From: Leisingera sp. ANG-Vp
GTDB lineage: Bacteria; Pseudomonadota; Alphaproteobacteria; Rhodobacterales; Rhodobacteraceae
Assembly (NCBI RefSeq): GCF_000813725.1
Contig: NZ_JWLD01000009.1
Location: 2,757-66,756 of the forward strand
Length of the DNA stretch: 64,000 nt
Direction: 5' to 3'
Within the stretch, counting starts at the first letter, position 1, and each line of letters begins with the position of its first letter. This document shows positions 38,532 through 47,439 of this stretch, in pieces. The translations under genes and the position numbers were made by a program. The notes beneath the pieces were generated by a model. The model was not told where the DNA came from. It ran no database searches and was given only the letters and a program-made list of their open reading frames with translations.

Positions 38532-38543
38532 GCGACAATTCTA
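38523..38543 (-). promoter_or_regulatory. Palindrome overlapping enuR start, candidate operator
   Basis: AATTGTC (38523-38529) and GACAATT (38534-38540) form a perfect 7-bp inverted repeat with a 4-base centre, covering the enuR start codon at 38529-38531. The word GACAATTCTA (38534-38543) is repeated in the uehA promoter. The remaining bases up to 38715 show no gene. Confidence 0.5.
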
Positions 38544-38715
38544 TAATTGAATGCGCTTAGTTTGCAATGAGAATACCCTGCAATTTACATGCATGGCATT
38601 GGCTGCGGCTCAAGTTGCTCCGAAGGCTGAGACACCATTCGCAGCCGTATGCCCCCCTGCCCGCTCCCCCGGTTCCAGGGACCGCAAAGCGTACTGGCGG
38701 GCAGCTCTCATTGGC

Positions 38716-39486
38716 CTATGCTCTCCCTATCATCGGAGCAGCGTCTATTCCTGCGGTCCGGAATGCCTCCCGGAGTCGTTTGGCAGTCACATCAGCAGAA
38801 GCCGTGTCACCATGCAGGCAAATGGTGTCGATGCACGTGGAAATCCTGGTTCCATCCGTGGCTATGATTGCCCCTGCTTTTAGCATTCTGACCACGCGCT
38901 GCGATATTTCACCGGCATCATGAATAACGGCGCCGGGTTCGCCGCGGCTGACCAGGGTTCCGTCCGGATTGTAGGCCCGGTCAGCAAAAATCTCACAGGC
39001 GCTCTTGCAGCCAAGCTCCCTGGCTGCGGCCTGCTGTTCAGTGGCGGCCATGGCAACGACGATGATGTCCGGTGCGACCGACAAGGCAGCATCATAGCAG
39101 GCTAGGGCCACGTGCCGCTCCTCGGCCGCCAGATTGGCTAAGGCGCCGTGCAGCTTGAGATGCCTGATTTCCGCCCCGCACGCCCGTGCCATCGCCTGGG
39201 CCGCGCCGAGCTGGTAACGCACGATGTTGCCGAGGCTTTCCGGCGGGATGCACATCTTGCGCCGGCCAAAGCCTTGCAGATCAGGAAAACCCGGATGCGC
39301 ACCGATACCGATGCCTCTGTCATGGGCGGCGGCGATGGTGCGCGCCATTACATCGGGGTCGCCCGCGTGGAAGCCGCACGCAATATTGACCGACGTCACA
39401 GACCCCAGCAGGGCCAGATCGTTGCCCATTCGCCAGGAGCCGAAGCTCTCGCCCATATCTGCATTCAGGTCGACAGTTTTGGCCAT
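38716..39486 (-). CDS. pxpA: 5-oxoprolinase subunit A (LamB/YcsF family)
   Basis: 256 residues with the family start VDLNADMGESFG and the ANIACGFHAGDP-type block (VNIACGFHAGDP). With PxpB and PxpC it hydrolyses 5-oxoproline to glutamate using ATP. Its start overlaps the pxpC stop by one base (TAATG), and it is the last gene of a long minus-strand operon. Confidence 0.92.
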   Translation of the reverse strand: MAKTVDLNADMGESFGSWRMGNDLALLGSVTSVNIACGFHAGDPDVMARTIAAAHDRGIGIGAHPGFPDLQGFGRRKMCIPPESLGNIVRYQLGAAQAMARACGAEIRHLKLHGALANLAAEERHVALACYDAALSVAPDIIVVAMAATEQQAAARELGCKSACEIFADRAYNPDGTLVSRGEPGAVIHDAGEISQRVVRMLKAGAIIATDGTRISTCIDTICLHGDTASADVTAKRLREAFRTAGIDAAPMIGRA

Positions 39487-40511
39487 TAGTGGTCCCTCTC
39501 AAGGTCGTCGCCGGCGGTGGCGCCGCTGATCAGCTGATAGGACAGCAGATCGAACATGCTGCGGGGGTCGCGCAGCAGCGGCCGCAGCGTTGCCCCCAGG
39601 GTTTTGCGGCGCTCCTGCTCGGCGGCTTCAATTTCCACCGCTTCCTCCAGCGGCACGAAGCGGAAGCGGAACAGGGTTCCGGGCCGCGCCTGCGCTGCCA
39701 GCGGCAGGTCCGCGGGCAGCACCGTGCCGATCCGCGGGTAGCCGCCGGTTGTCTGGCATTCGCTGAGCAGCACGAAGGGCGAGCCGTCGCCGGTAATCTG
39801 AATGTCGCCTGGCACGATGACTTCCGAGACCACTGTCAGCCCGCCGCCGGGTTTCAGCGCCGCAGCCTCCGAGGTCAGCCGCACGCCCATCCGATTGCCC
39901 CGCACGTCGCGCCGGAAGGAGGTGTTTTCAAAAGCCCGGATCTGCTCCGGAGTGAACAGGCCGGTCTGCGGGCCTGCCACAACCCGCAGGGTGCCGCCTT
40001 CGCACCGCGCAGCCGGGTCCAGCCGCTGGCCGGTGCCGCGCAGGCCGGGATCCGCGCCAATTGGCAGGCGGTCGCCCGCCTGCAGCGTACGGCCCAGCCC
40101 GGCGCCCAGATGCGCCGAGCGCGATCCCAGCATCGGAACGGTTGCGATGCCGCCGCCAAGATGCAGGTAGCCGTAGCTGCCGGCCTCGCAGCCGCCGATC
40201 TTCAGTCGGCCGCCGCACGGCAGCAGATGGCTGGCATTCCAGACCAGCGGGGCACCATCCAGGCTGGCCCGCATCGGCGCGCCGGTCAGGGCGATGCGGA
40301 TGTCTTCGGAGGCCTCGAACTCCCCGCCGGCGCCCGCCATCTCCAGCGCCGCGGTTCCGGCATCCTGCCCCAGCAGGGCAGCGCCTTCGGCCAGCGCCAG
40401 CCGGTCGGCGGCGCCGCCGCGCGACAGCCCGCCGGCCAGATGGCCGGGACGGCCAAGGTCCTGCACACTCACGCCCGGCCCGGCGCTGCGGATGATCAGG
40501 GTTCTGGTCAT
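39486..40511 (-). CDS. pxpC: 5-oxoprolinase subunit C (carboxyltransferase-fold)
   Basis: 341 residues of the biotin-dependent carboxyltransferase-like family (KipA/PxpC), with SVQDLGRPGHLAGGLSRGGA near the N-terminus and GGYPRIGTVLPADL in the C-terminal half. The ATG at 40511 overlaps the pxpB stop (ATGA). The open frame continues further upstream, but only through pxpB in another frame. Confidence 0.9.
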   Translation of the reverse strand: MTRTLIIRSAGPGVSVQDLGRPGHLAGGLSRGGAADRLALAEGAALLGQDAGTAALEMAGAGGEFEASEDIRIALTGAPMRASLDGAPLVWNASHLLPCGGRLKIGGCEAGSYGYLHLGGGIATVPMLGSRSAHLGAGLGRTLQAGDRLPIGADPGLRGTGQRLDPAARCEGGTLRVVAGPQTGLFTPEQIRAFENTSFRRDVRGNRMGVRLTSEAAALKPGGGLTVVSEVIVPGDIQITGDGSPFVLLSECQTTGGYPRIGTVLPADLPLAAQARPGTLFRFRFVPLEEAVEIEAAEQERRKTLGATLRPLLRDPRSMFDLLSYQLISGATAGDDLERDH

Positions 40512-41245
40512 CGGATCACCTCCGCACGGGCGCCGCCGTCCGGGTCCGCTTTCATCCGCTCCAGCGTCTCCGCGTCCACCGGGGTAAACAGCACCTCGTC
40601 GCCGGGGCGGAGCACAAAGGGCTGCTCCGTTTCCGGACGGAACAGGCGGAACTGCGTCTGGCCGATGTGCCGCCAGCCGGTGGGCGCGGGCACCGGGAAC
40701 AGGACCAGCTGCCGGATCGCCACAGCCAGCGCACAGGCCGGAACCTGGCTGGTCAGCTTGCTTTGGCGCGGGATGTCCCAGGCAGGGGGCAGCTCGCCCA
40801 GGTACGGCTGGCCAGGGGCAAAGCCGATGGTCTGCACCCGTACTGGATTCTTGGTGAGCGAGGCCACGGCCTCTTCCACGGTCAGCCCGGCAGCATGTGC
40901 GGCCTCCCCGAGCTGCGGCGCCAAAGAGGTGCCGAAAACCGCGGGCACCCGCCACAGCCTGCGCCCCTGCGGCAGCGGTGCGGCGAACCAGTCCTGCCGA
41001 CCTAGCAGGCCGCGCAGCGCTGTCAGCAATTCCGCGTGGCTGATGCCGCGGGGATCGAACCGCAGATAGGCAGAGACCAGCGAGGCCGAGGTTTCCTGCA
41101 CCGCGCTCCAGCCGCTGCGCTCCACCGCGTCGCGGAAGGACAGGGCTGCCCGGTTTGCCGGCTCGCTCAGGCTGTCTGCGAAGGTCACAAGGAACCCGTC
41201 AGTGCCAAGCGCACTGATCCGGGGCCATTCAGAAGCGATGGCCAT
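40508..41245 (-). CDS. pxpB: 5-oxoprolinase subunit B (KipI-like)
   Basis: 245 residues of the CT_C_D/KipI family; FAPGQPYLGELP and PAPTGWRHIGQTQFRLF are the conserved blocks. It forms a complex with PxpC and lies 23 bases after the TRAP large permease. Confidence 0.9.
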   Translation of the reverse strand: MAIASEWPRISALGTDGFLVTFADSLSEPANRAALSFRDAVERSGWSAVQETSASLVSAYLRFDPRGISHAELLTALRGLLGRQDWFAAPLPQGRRLWRVPAVFGTSLAPQLGEAAHAAGLTVEEAVASLTKNPVRVQTIGFAPGQPYLGELPPAWDIPRQSKLTSQVPACALAVAIRQLVLFPVPAPTGWRHIGQTQFRLFRPETEQPFVLRPGDEVLFTPVDAETLERMKADPDGGARAEVIR

Positions 41246-41268
41246 CGTTCACATCCTTTTTTGCGGAG

Positions 41269-42552
41269 TTAGTAGAACAGGGCGGGCAGCCAGAGCGCGA
41301 GGCCCGGGAAGGCCAGCAGCAGCCCCAGCATGACGAACATGGTCAGCACGAACGGCAGCGCGCCCTGCATCACATCCATCATCGGGCCGGATTTGCGCAG
41401 CCCCTGCACCACATAGAGGTTGATGCCGATCGGAGGGGTGATCAGGGCGGTTTCCAGCAGCACCATCAGCAGGATACCGAACCACACCGGATCAAAGCCG
41501 AGTGCCACCACGATGGGCGTCACCAGCGGCGCCATGGTCAGGAGCATCGACAGGGTCTCCATGAAGCAGCCGATCAGCACCAGAATGGCCACGATCATCA
41601 GCATCGTCTGCATCGGCCCCCAGCCAAGGCCGGTGACAAAGTCGGTCAGCGCCTGGGTGAGACCGATGATCGACAGGACGAAGTTCAGGAACACCGCCGC
41701 GATGATGATCAGCATGATCATGGCGGTGGTGCGCATGGTGCCCTCGATGGCTTCGCGCATCATGGTGATCGAGAATTTGCCATTGAAAGCCGCCAGCGCC
41801 ATGGCCGCAACCACGCCCAGGGCGGCGGCTTCGGTCGGGGTGGCGATGCCTGCGTAGATCGAGCCGACGACAACCAGGAAAATCCCCAGCGGCGGCACAA
41901 GCGCGGGCAGCGCCCGCATCCGCTCGCCCCAGGAGTAGCTGAGTTTCTCGCCGCCCCAGCCCGGGCGCAGGATGCAGGTGGCCGCCACGGTTGCGATGAA
42001 CAGCGCCGCCAGCAGGAAGCCGGGCAGGAAACCCGCCAGATACAGCTCGGGCACCGAGGTGTTGGTCAAAAGGCCGTAAAGGATCAGGTTGATCGAGGGC
42101 GGGATCAGGATGCCCAGCGTGCCGCCCGCCGCGATGGTGCCGAGGAACAGCGGCTCGTTATAGCCGCGTTTTTGGATCTGCGGGATTGCCACGGTGCCGA
42201 TGGTCGCGGCTGTTGCCACCGAGGAGCCGGAGGTGGCGGCGAACAGCGCCGAGGAACCGATGTTGGAGTGCATCAGCCCGCCGGGCAGCCAGCCCAGCCA
42301 TTTGACGATGCCGTCATACATCTTTTCGGTGATGCCCGCCCGCAGCAGGATCTCACCCAGCATGACGAACATCGGGATCGCCACCAGCAGGAAGTCTGTG
42401 CTGGTCTGCCAGGCCATGTCCGAGATGGCGCGGTGCAGCGGCATCGGGCTGTCGGTCCATTGCAGGATCAGGCCGAGCCAGCCAAGGGAGGCCGCGATGG
42501 GCACGGCAAGACCGATCAGGGCCAGCAGGATAAGGAGTGTCTTCAGCAGCAT
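41269..42552 (-). CDS. TRAP transporter large permease (DctM)
   Basis: 427 residues, about twelve helices, with DctM marks GSSALFAATSGSSVATAATIG and TPTEAAALGV. Next to 5-oxoprolinase genes it probably imports pyroglutamate or a precursor; pyroglutamate-binding TRAP proteins are known in Bordetella. It begins three bases after the small permease. Confidence 0.9.
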   Translation of the reverse strand: MLLKTLLILLALIGLAVPIAASLGWLGLILQWTDSPMPLHRAISDMAWQTSTDFLLVAIPMFVMLGEILLRAGITEKMYDGIVKWLGWLPGGLMHSNIGSSALFAATSGSSVATAATIGTVAIPQIQKRGYNEPLFLGTIAAGGTLGILIPPSINLILYGLLTNTSVPELYLAGFLPGFLLAALFIATVAATCILRPGWGGEKLSYSWGERMRALPALVPPLGIFLVVVGSIYAGIATPTEAAALGVVAAMALAAFNGKFSITMMREAIEGTMRTTAMIMLIIIAAVFLNFVLSIIGLTQALTDFVTGLGWGPMQTMLMIVAILVLIGCFMETLSMLLTMAPLVTPIVVALGFDPVWFGILLMVLLETALITPPIGINLYVVQGLRKSGPMMDVMQGALPFVLTMFVMLGLLLAFPGLALWLPALFY

Positions 42553-42555
42553 GGG

Positions 42556-43119
42556 TCAGACGCTTTCGTCTTCGATTTGTTCATCAATAGATTTCACTCC
42601 GATCAGGTCCTGCACGCCGGCCTGATCGCCCTTGGCCAGCCGTTGCAGCGCAACCAGCCCGATCAGGACCCCGGAGACGACAAACAGCAGCCAGCCCAGC
42701 AGCCAGGGGATCTGCGGGATCGAGAGCGGAACCCGCAGCGGGGTGATCGAGCGCGAGCCGTGCTGGACGGTGTCGCCCACCATGCCCCAGACCATCACCG
42801 CGACAATCCCGGCAAAGCCGATCAGCAGCACCAGCCCCAGAATGTTGATCAGCGGATGCAGCTTGCGCGGCAAAACACCCATCAGCGCATCGACCCGGAT
42901 ATGGGCGCGTTCAAACAGTGCAAAGCTGAAGGCAAAGGCGGTGGCGACCCCGAAGGCATAGCCGGAAATCTCATCCGCGCCGCCCAGAGACACGTTGAAA
43001 ATCTTGCGCAGCAGCACTTCCAGCGTCACCAGGAACGCAGAGAGCACAATCAGGGTTCCGCCGGCCCAGGTCAGCCACAGGCTAAGTTTGCGGGTGCGGT
43101 TCAAAAGGGACACAAGCAT
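42556..43119 (-). CDS. TRAP transporter small permease (DctQ)
   Basis: 187 residues with four hydrophobic helices of the DctQ type (GADEISGYAFG, FERAHIRVDAL). The start at 43119 was preferred to one seven codons upstream because the latter has no ribosome-binding site; either is possible. Confidence 0.88.
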   Translation of the reverse strand: MLVSLLNRTRKLSLWLTWAGGTLIVLSAFLVTLEVLLRKIFNVSLGGADEISGYAFGVATAFAFSFALFERAHIRVDALMGVLPRKLHPLINILGLVLLIGFAGIVAVMVWGMVGDTVQHGSRSITPLRVPLSIPQIPWLLGWLLFVVSGVLIGLVALQRLAKGDQAGVQDLIGVKSIDEQIEDESV

Positions 43120-43183
43120 GGTCCTGCCTTTCGGATGCAATAAGGGCGGCCGGATGGAACAGGCCGCCCCTTTGTGTTGGAGT

Positions 43184-44221
43184 TCAGTTGGCCTTGGCGG
43201 TCATGCCCAGGACCTTGCCGACGGTGTTGTTCCAATTCTCGGCGCAGTCTTCGCCGCAGCGCTCGGCCCAGCGGGCCAGCACCACGTCAGCGGCGATCTT
43301 GTCACGGATGGCGAGGTCCTCGGCGGAAGGCTCCACCAGCTTCATGCCGCCCTTTTCGCCAATCGCGCAGTCGCCGCCGGTGATGCAGGAGATCGCAATG
43401 CCGTCCTCGGTGGCGGTCTCGGCCCACATGCGTTCATTCAGCGCCGCGATTTCGGTCTGCATCAGGTCCTGCTGCTCAGGCGACATGGAGTTCCACTTAT
43501 CCATATTCATCGCCCCGAAGGCGAGCCCCCAGCCGACCCGAAGCGTATAGGCATGGGTGGCAACCTGCTGCCAGTTGGCGGTGTAGGCCGACATGGTGCC
43601 GGTGATGCCGCAGTCCACCACGCCCTTTTCCAGCGCCGGGATCACTTCCGAGAAGGCTACGGTAACAGAGGTGCCCCCCGCCCCTTCGACAAAATCACCC
43701 AGGGTGGTGGCATAGACGCGGATCTTTTTGCCTTCCAGATCCTCGATCCCGTTCACCTCGGCATTGCACCACAGGGTCTGGCTGGGGAACGGGTACAGCA
43801 TCAGGAGCTTGGCGTTGTAGTATTCGGCAAAGGCCTCCTCCAGCGTCGGGAAATAGGCATCCGCCACCTTGCGCTGGGTTTCGATGTCCTGGGTTACCGA
43901 GCTGAGGTCGGCGCCTTCAAAGACCGCGTTCTCAGCCGCCACATAACCGGGCAGGCCGAAGGCAAAGTCAAAGACGCCGTTCTTGACCAGCCGCATGATC
44001 TCAAAGCCTTTCAGGCCCAGGCCGGATTGCGACTGGATCTCGCCGACAATCTGCCCGCCCGAGGCCTCGGCCAGGCGCTCGTTGAAAAACGGGCCTTCGT
44101 GTTTTTGGTAGTTGGTGAGGCTGGACCAGGTGCCCACGGCCTTCAGCACAACCGGGCTATCGGCCAGTGCCGCGCCTGCGCTCAGCGCCAGTGCGGCGGT
44201 CAATGCGGTCAGTTTTTTCAT
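43184..44221 (-). CDS. TRAP solute-binding protein (DctP)
   Basis: 345 residues with a signal peptide (cleavage near GAALADS) and the DctP signature with its carboxylate-binding arginine in KIRVYATTLGDF. Ligand is a carboxylate, by context pyroglutamate or an acidic amino acid. CAGGGAGAGAG precedes the ATG; the DUF1445 gene is 18 bases upstream. Confidence 0.9.
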   Translation of the reverse strand: MKKLTALTAALALSAGAALADSPVVLKAVGTWSSLTNYQKHEGPFFNERLAEASGGQIVGEIQSQSGLGLKGFEIMRLVKNGVFDFAFGLPGYVAAENAVFEGADLSSVTQDIETQRKVADAYFPTLEEAFAEYYNAKLLMLYPFPSQTLWCNAEVNGIEDLEGKKIRVYATTLGDFVEGAGGTSVTVAFSEVIPALEKGVVDCGITGTMSAYTANWQQVATHAYTLRVGWGLAFGAMNMDKWNSMSPEQQDLMQTEIAALNERMWAETATEDGIAISCITGGDCAIGEKGGMKLVEPSAEDLAIRDKIAADVVLARWAERCGEDCAENWNNTVGKVLGMTAKAN

Positions 44222-44239
44222 CTCTCTCTCCCTGAAGAT

Positions 44240-45052
44240 TTATGTCCGGTAATCGGGAACCTCGGCACTTTCGCTGACATCGGTGATCAGCATGCAGCCG
44301 GGTTTGTGTGTGATGCAGAGCGGCAGCGCTGCAGTTTCGATGGCAACCTGGGGGGTGACGCCGCAGGCCCAGAACACCGGGGTTTCGCCGGCACCGACCG
44401 GGGCCGCGTCGCCCCAGTCCGGGCTGCTCAGATCGTGAATGCCGATTTCAGCCGGGTCGCCCCAATGCACCGGAGCACCATGGGCCAGCGGGTATCGGCG
44501 CGAAACCTCGGCCGCCTGCTCTACCCGGCCGCGCGGCAAAGCCCGCATGCTGACAACCATCTTGCCGCTGAACGGACCCGAGGGGGTGGTGTCGATCGCA
44601 GTCCGGAACATCGGCACGGTCTTGTTGTTTTCGACATGCCACAAAGGCAGCCCGGCGCGCTGCAGGGCGTGCTCGAAGGTAAACGAGCAGCCGAGTGCAA
44701 AACCCACGAAATCATCCTGCCACAACTCCTGGATGTCTGGGGCCGTCTCCGCCAGCTTGCCATCGCGGTAGACATTGTAGGCCGGCACATCGGTGCGGAT
44801 GTCGATGTCCCGGCCCAGCGTGGCCATCATCGGATTGCCAGTGTCAGAAACGCCTGTCAGAGGGCAAGGCTTGGGGTTGCGCTGGCAGTAGCGCATGAAA
44901 TCCAGGGCATATTTTTCCGGCATGATTGCCAGGTTGGCCTGCAGAAAACCGCTCGCAAGCCCGGCTGTATGGCCCTGGTACCGCCCGGCCCGGATGGCTG
45001 CGCGAACCTCGGCTGCGCTGCCGTTTTTCAGATCCTGATATGTGGTGATCAC
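44240..45052 (-). CDS. DUF1445 putative hydro-lyase / D-glutamate cyclase-like
   Basis: 270 residues of the YcsI/DUF1445 family, with conserved blocks LASGFLQANL, FCQRNPKPCPL-like and ALGCSFTFEHAL. A related domain occurs in mitochondrial D-glutamate cyclase, which makes 5-oxo-D-proline. The GTG at 45052 has GGAGGG six bases upstream and fits where family similarity begins; a GTG ten codons earlier is possible. First structural gene before the TRAP and 5-oxoprolinase genes, so cyclisation or dehydration feeding 5-oxoprolinase is a fair guess. Confidence 0.82.
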   Translation of the reverse strand: MITTYQDLKNGSAAEVRAAIRAGRYQGHTAGLASGFLQANLAIMPEKYALDFMRYCQRNPKPCPLTGVSDTGNPMMATLGRDIDIRTDVPAYNVYRDGKLAETAPDIQELWQDDFVGFALGCSFTFEHALQRAGLPLWHVENNKTVPMFRTAIDTTPSGPFSGKMVVSMRALPRGRVEQAAEVSRRYPLAHGAPVHWGDPAEIGIHDLSSPDWGDAAPVGAGETPVFWACGVTPQVAIETAALPLCITHKPGCMLITDVSESAEVPDYRT

Positions 45053-45127
45053 AGGCTTCCCTCCGCTTGGCGAAAGGGTCACAAGAATTGCCTATAAGAT
45101 CAAATCGAATGTTTTTTGCAGTTTTGA

Positions 45128-46027
45128 TCAGGAATTTTTATCGGCAAAGAAGCGGACAGCAACCTCCCGGGCCAATTGCGCTGCGGTTTCGGTGACATGG
45201 CTTTTGGGTTCGCCCAGATAAGACGCGGTAAAGCTCAAGGGGCCGGGAACCCAGCCGGGATCAAACTCGACAATCCGGCCTGCCGCCACCAGGTCTTCAC
45301 CCAGAACCCGGGGCAGCACGGCAACGCCCAGATCGGCCTCAACCAGCCGGAAACAGGCGGAAAGCGAGGAAGACGGGAACAGCGAAACATCCGGCCCGAC
45401 CCGTTCGAACAGCATTTCCTTCAGCTCCCGGTGCGGGCGGGTGTGGCGCGCATAGGTCAGAACCGGGCGCTGCAAATAGGCTGCAGGATCCAGCTCTGCG
45501 CCGCCGTTGGCAGCCGCGTACCAAGCCAGCGGAAATCCGGGCAGATCAATGTTATTGACGGAAAAATCCGATACCGGCCCCAGCAGAACCGCCAAGTCGA
45601 TCTCGCGGTCCATCAGCCCGGCCCGCAAGTTGACCGAGATATCCACGTTGAACTCGATCTCCAGCTTAGGAAAGCGATCATGCAGCGCCGTGACCAGTTC
45701 CGGCAGCCAGCACTGTGCAATAGTTTCCGAGACGCCCAGGCGCAGCCGGCCTTCGATGCCGCCCGGCTCGACAACGTCCTTTTCAACCAGCTCGGACAAT
45801 TGCTCGAACTTCTCGGCATGCGCTACGAGAAGCTCACCGCGCTTGGTCAGCTTCATGCCGCCCGAGGTACGGTCAAACAGCTCGCAGGACAGCGAGTCCT
45901 CAAGGTTCTTAATCCGGGCAGTTACCGCGGGCTGGGTCAGGTTCAGGGCATTGGCTGCCCGCCGGACCCCGCCCAGCCGGACCACATTCAGAAAGGTTTT
46001 GAGTTGTTCAAAGTTGATTCTCGCCAT
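45128..46027 (-). CDS. LysR-family regulator of the TRAP/5-oxoprolinase operon
   Basis: 299 residues: helix-turn-helix (about 4-62; ALNLTQPAVTARIKNLEDSL) and a LysR effector domain. It is the first gene of a same-strand run ending at pxpA, 75 bases before the DUF1445 gene. Control of that operon is inferred. Confidence 0.88.
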   Translation of the reverse strand: MARINFEQLKTFLNVVRLGGVRRAANALNLTQPAVTARIKNLEDSLSCELFDRTSGGMKLTKRGELLVAHAEKFEQLSELVEKDVVEPGGIEGRLRLGVSETIAQCWLPELVTALHDRFPKLEIEFNVDISVNLRAGLMDREIDLAVLLGPVSDFSVNNIDLPGFPLAWYAAANGGAELDPAAYLQRPVLTYARHTRPHRELKEMLFERVGPDVSLFPSSSLSACFRLVEADLGVAVLPRVLGEDLVAAGRIVEFDPGWVPGPLSFTASYLGEPKSHVTETAAQLAREVAVRFFADKNS

Positions 46028-46397
46028 TTCCGATTAGTCGCATGAAGTCATCATGAATGCACCGGAACCACGGCCTTTCGGGCAAAACTGCGTCAAACCC
46101 GGCTCAGCACCAAGCGTGCCAGGAACCGGGTTGCCCGTGCTGTTGCTCGGCGGCCTGCTGGCCGCCCTGGATGCTCCCGCGATCTTTTCGGTATGCTGCC
46201 CCCCTGCAAGGGGTAAAACCGTGGGTGTCTGCGCCCGCCAGATGCTTGCCCCCTTTTGCCCCTCATCATCTCAGCAGCAAAACAACCTCGCTTTGGCGAA
46301 TTCCGCCGAAGGCTGAGGTCGGCAAAAGCAATGGTTTCGAATGCCTGAAATACCGCTGTGCCAACCAGTTTGAGACCCGCCTCCTAAGCGGTCCACC
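46028..46397. other. 370-base gap between LysR start and oxyR end
   Basis: Contains a perfect hairpin GGCGGCC-TGCT-GGCCGCC at 46149-46166 and no supported gene. An 87-codon frame on the plus strand has no family resemblance and no good ribosome-binding site. The left end should hold the LysR promoter. Confidence 0.35.
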
Positions 46398-47342
46398 TCA
46401 ACTACGTCCCGCAGACATTTTTGTCATGGCGGGCATCTCCATCTGCGACCTAACAAAGTTTCCAAACTGCTCCAGGTACTCTGCCCGGGGATCGCTATTG
46501 CGCCAAACCAGCCTGATGTTACGCCCAAAGTTTCCGTCTTCGATAGGGTGCAGCGTTGCCAACCCGCCGAAACGGTCAGGACCGCTAACGGACAACGCCG
46601 GGAAAAGAGCTGCCCCGTCGCCCAAGGCTACCATCTGGCGCAGCATTTCAAGACTACTGGCGACGCGGTGCCCGGGCCTGTCGATCCGGTCGCAAAGCGC
46701 CATTGTCTGATCACGCATGCAATGTTCTTCGGACAACAGGATCAGCTTGGATGCCAGAACCCCGGACCAGCGAACGGTCTTTCCTGGTTTCCTTTGCAGC
46801 TCCTTTGGACAGGCAAGAATGAAATGCTCGAAGAACAATGCAAGTGAATCAAGCATCTGCTGCCTTGGTTCGGTAGCGGCTAGAGCCGTGTCAAGTTCAC
46901 GTTTCATGAGCATCTCTTCCAGTATGTGCGTTGGTTCTTCGAACAGCGAAATCTGCACATTCGGGTAGGCCGATTTAATAGGTTTCAAGATCAACGGCAG
47001 AAGATACGGTCCCAATGTCGGGATAACACCGATGCGAAGTTCCCCTTCCAGGCTGTTGTTCAGGCCGAGGGACAGCTCCAAGAGTTCTCTGGCCTCGGCC
47101 AGGAGGATCTCGGCCTTGCGAACAACGATCTGCCCGTTCGGCGTCAGGGACACATGTTTGCCTTGCCGTTCAAAAATCGAAAACCCCAAGCGGGCCTCCA
47201 ATTTCAGTACCTGCTGGCTGATGGCAGGCTGGGACACCCCGCAGATCGAGGCAGCGCGCCCGAAATGCCCCTCTTCAGCAATGCTTTGAATGTATTCGAG
47301 ATCCCGGAGCGAAAGACCAGCGACGGATGTGCGTTTTGTCAT
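46398..47342 (-). CDS. oxyR: Peroxide-sensing LysR regulator OxyR
   Basis: 314 residues: helix-turn-helix (about 11-70; GVSQPAISQQVLKLEARL) and an OxyR effector domain. Cys208 and Cys217 in EEHCMRDQTMALC match in spacing and context the peroxide-reactive pair Cys199/Cys208 of Escherichia coli OxyR. It is divergent from katA by 97 bases, so it very likely activates katA under peroxide stress. Confidence 0.93.
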   Translation of the reverse strand: MTKRTSVAGLSLRDLEYIQSIAEEGHFGRAASICGVSQPAISQQVLKLEARLGFSIFERQGKHVSLTPNGQIVVRKAEILLAEARELLELSLGLNNSLEGELRIGVIPTLGPYLLPLILKPIKSAYPNVQISLFEEPTHILEEMLMKRELDTALAATEPRQQMLDSLALFFEHFILACPKELQRKPGKTVRWSGVLASKLILLSEEHCMRDQTMALCDRIDRPGHRVASSLEMLRQMVALGDGAALFPALSVSGPDRFGGLATLHPIEDGNFGRNIRLVWRNSDPRAEYLEQFGNFVRSQMEMPAMTKMSAGRS

Positions 47343-47439
47343 GGATCATCTCAGCTTATCGGACGGATAATTTATATAAGTTGGAGTAGTTTGGCGGTTT
47401 CCGGTTGGGTGCTCCCGTACGCAAGTTCAGGAGAATGAC

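Noticed and set aside
39489-41069. 526-codon open frame on the plus strand
   Set aside because: Antisense to pxpC and pxpB; low-complexity Arg/Ala/Gly composition and no family features.
42995-45097. 700-codon open frame on the plus strand
   Set aside because: It is antisense to the dctQ, dctP and DUF1445 genes, all with clear family motifs; long antisense frames are expected at this GC content.
46053-46316. 87-codon frame in the gap upstream of the LysR gene
   Set aside because: Weak start, odd composition, and it overlaps the place expected for the LysR promoter.
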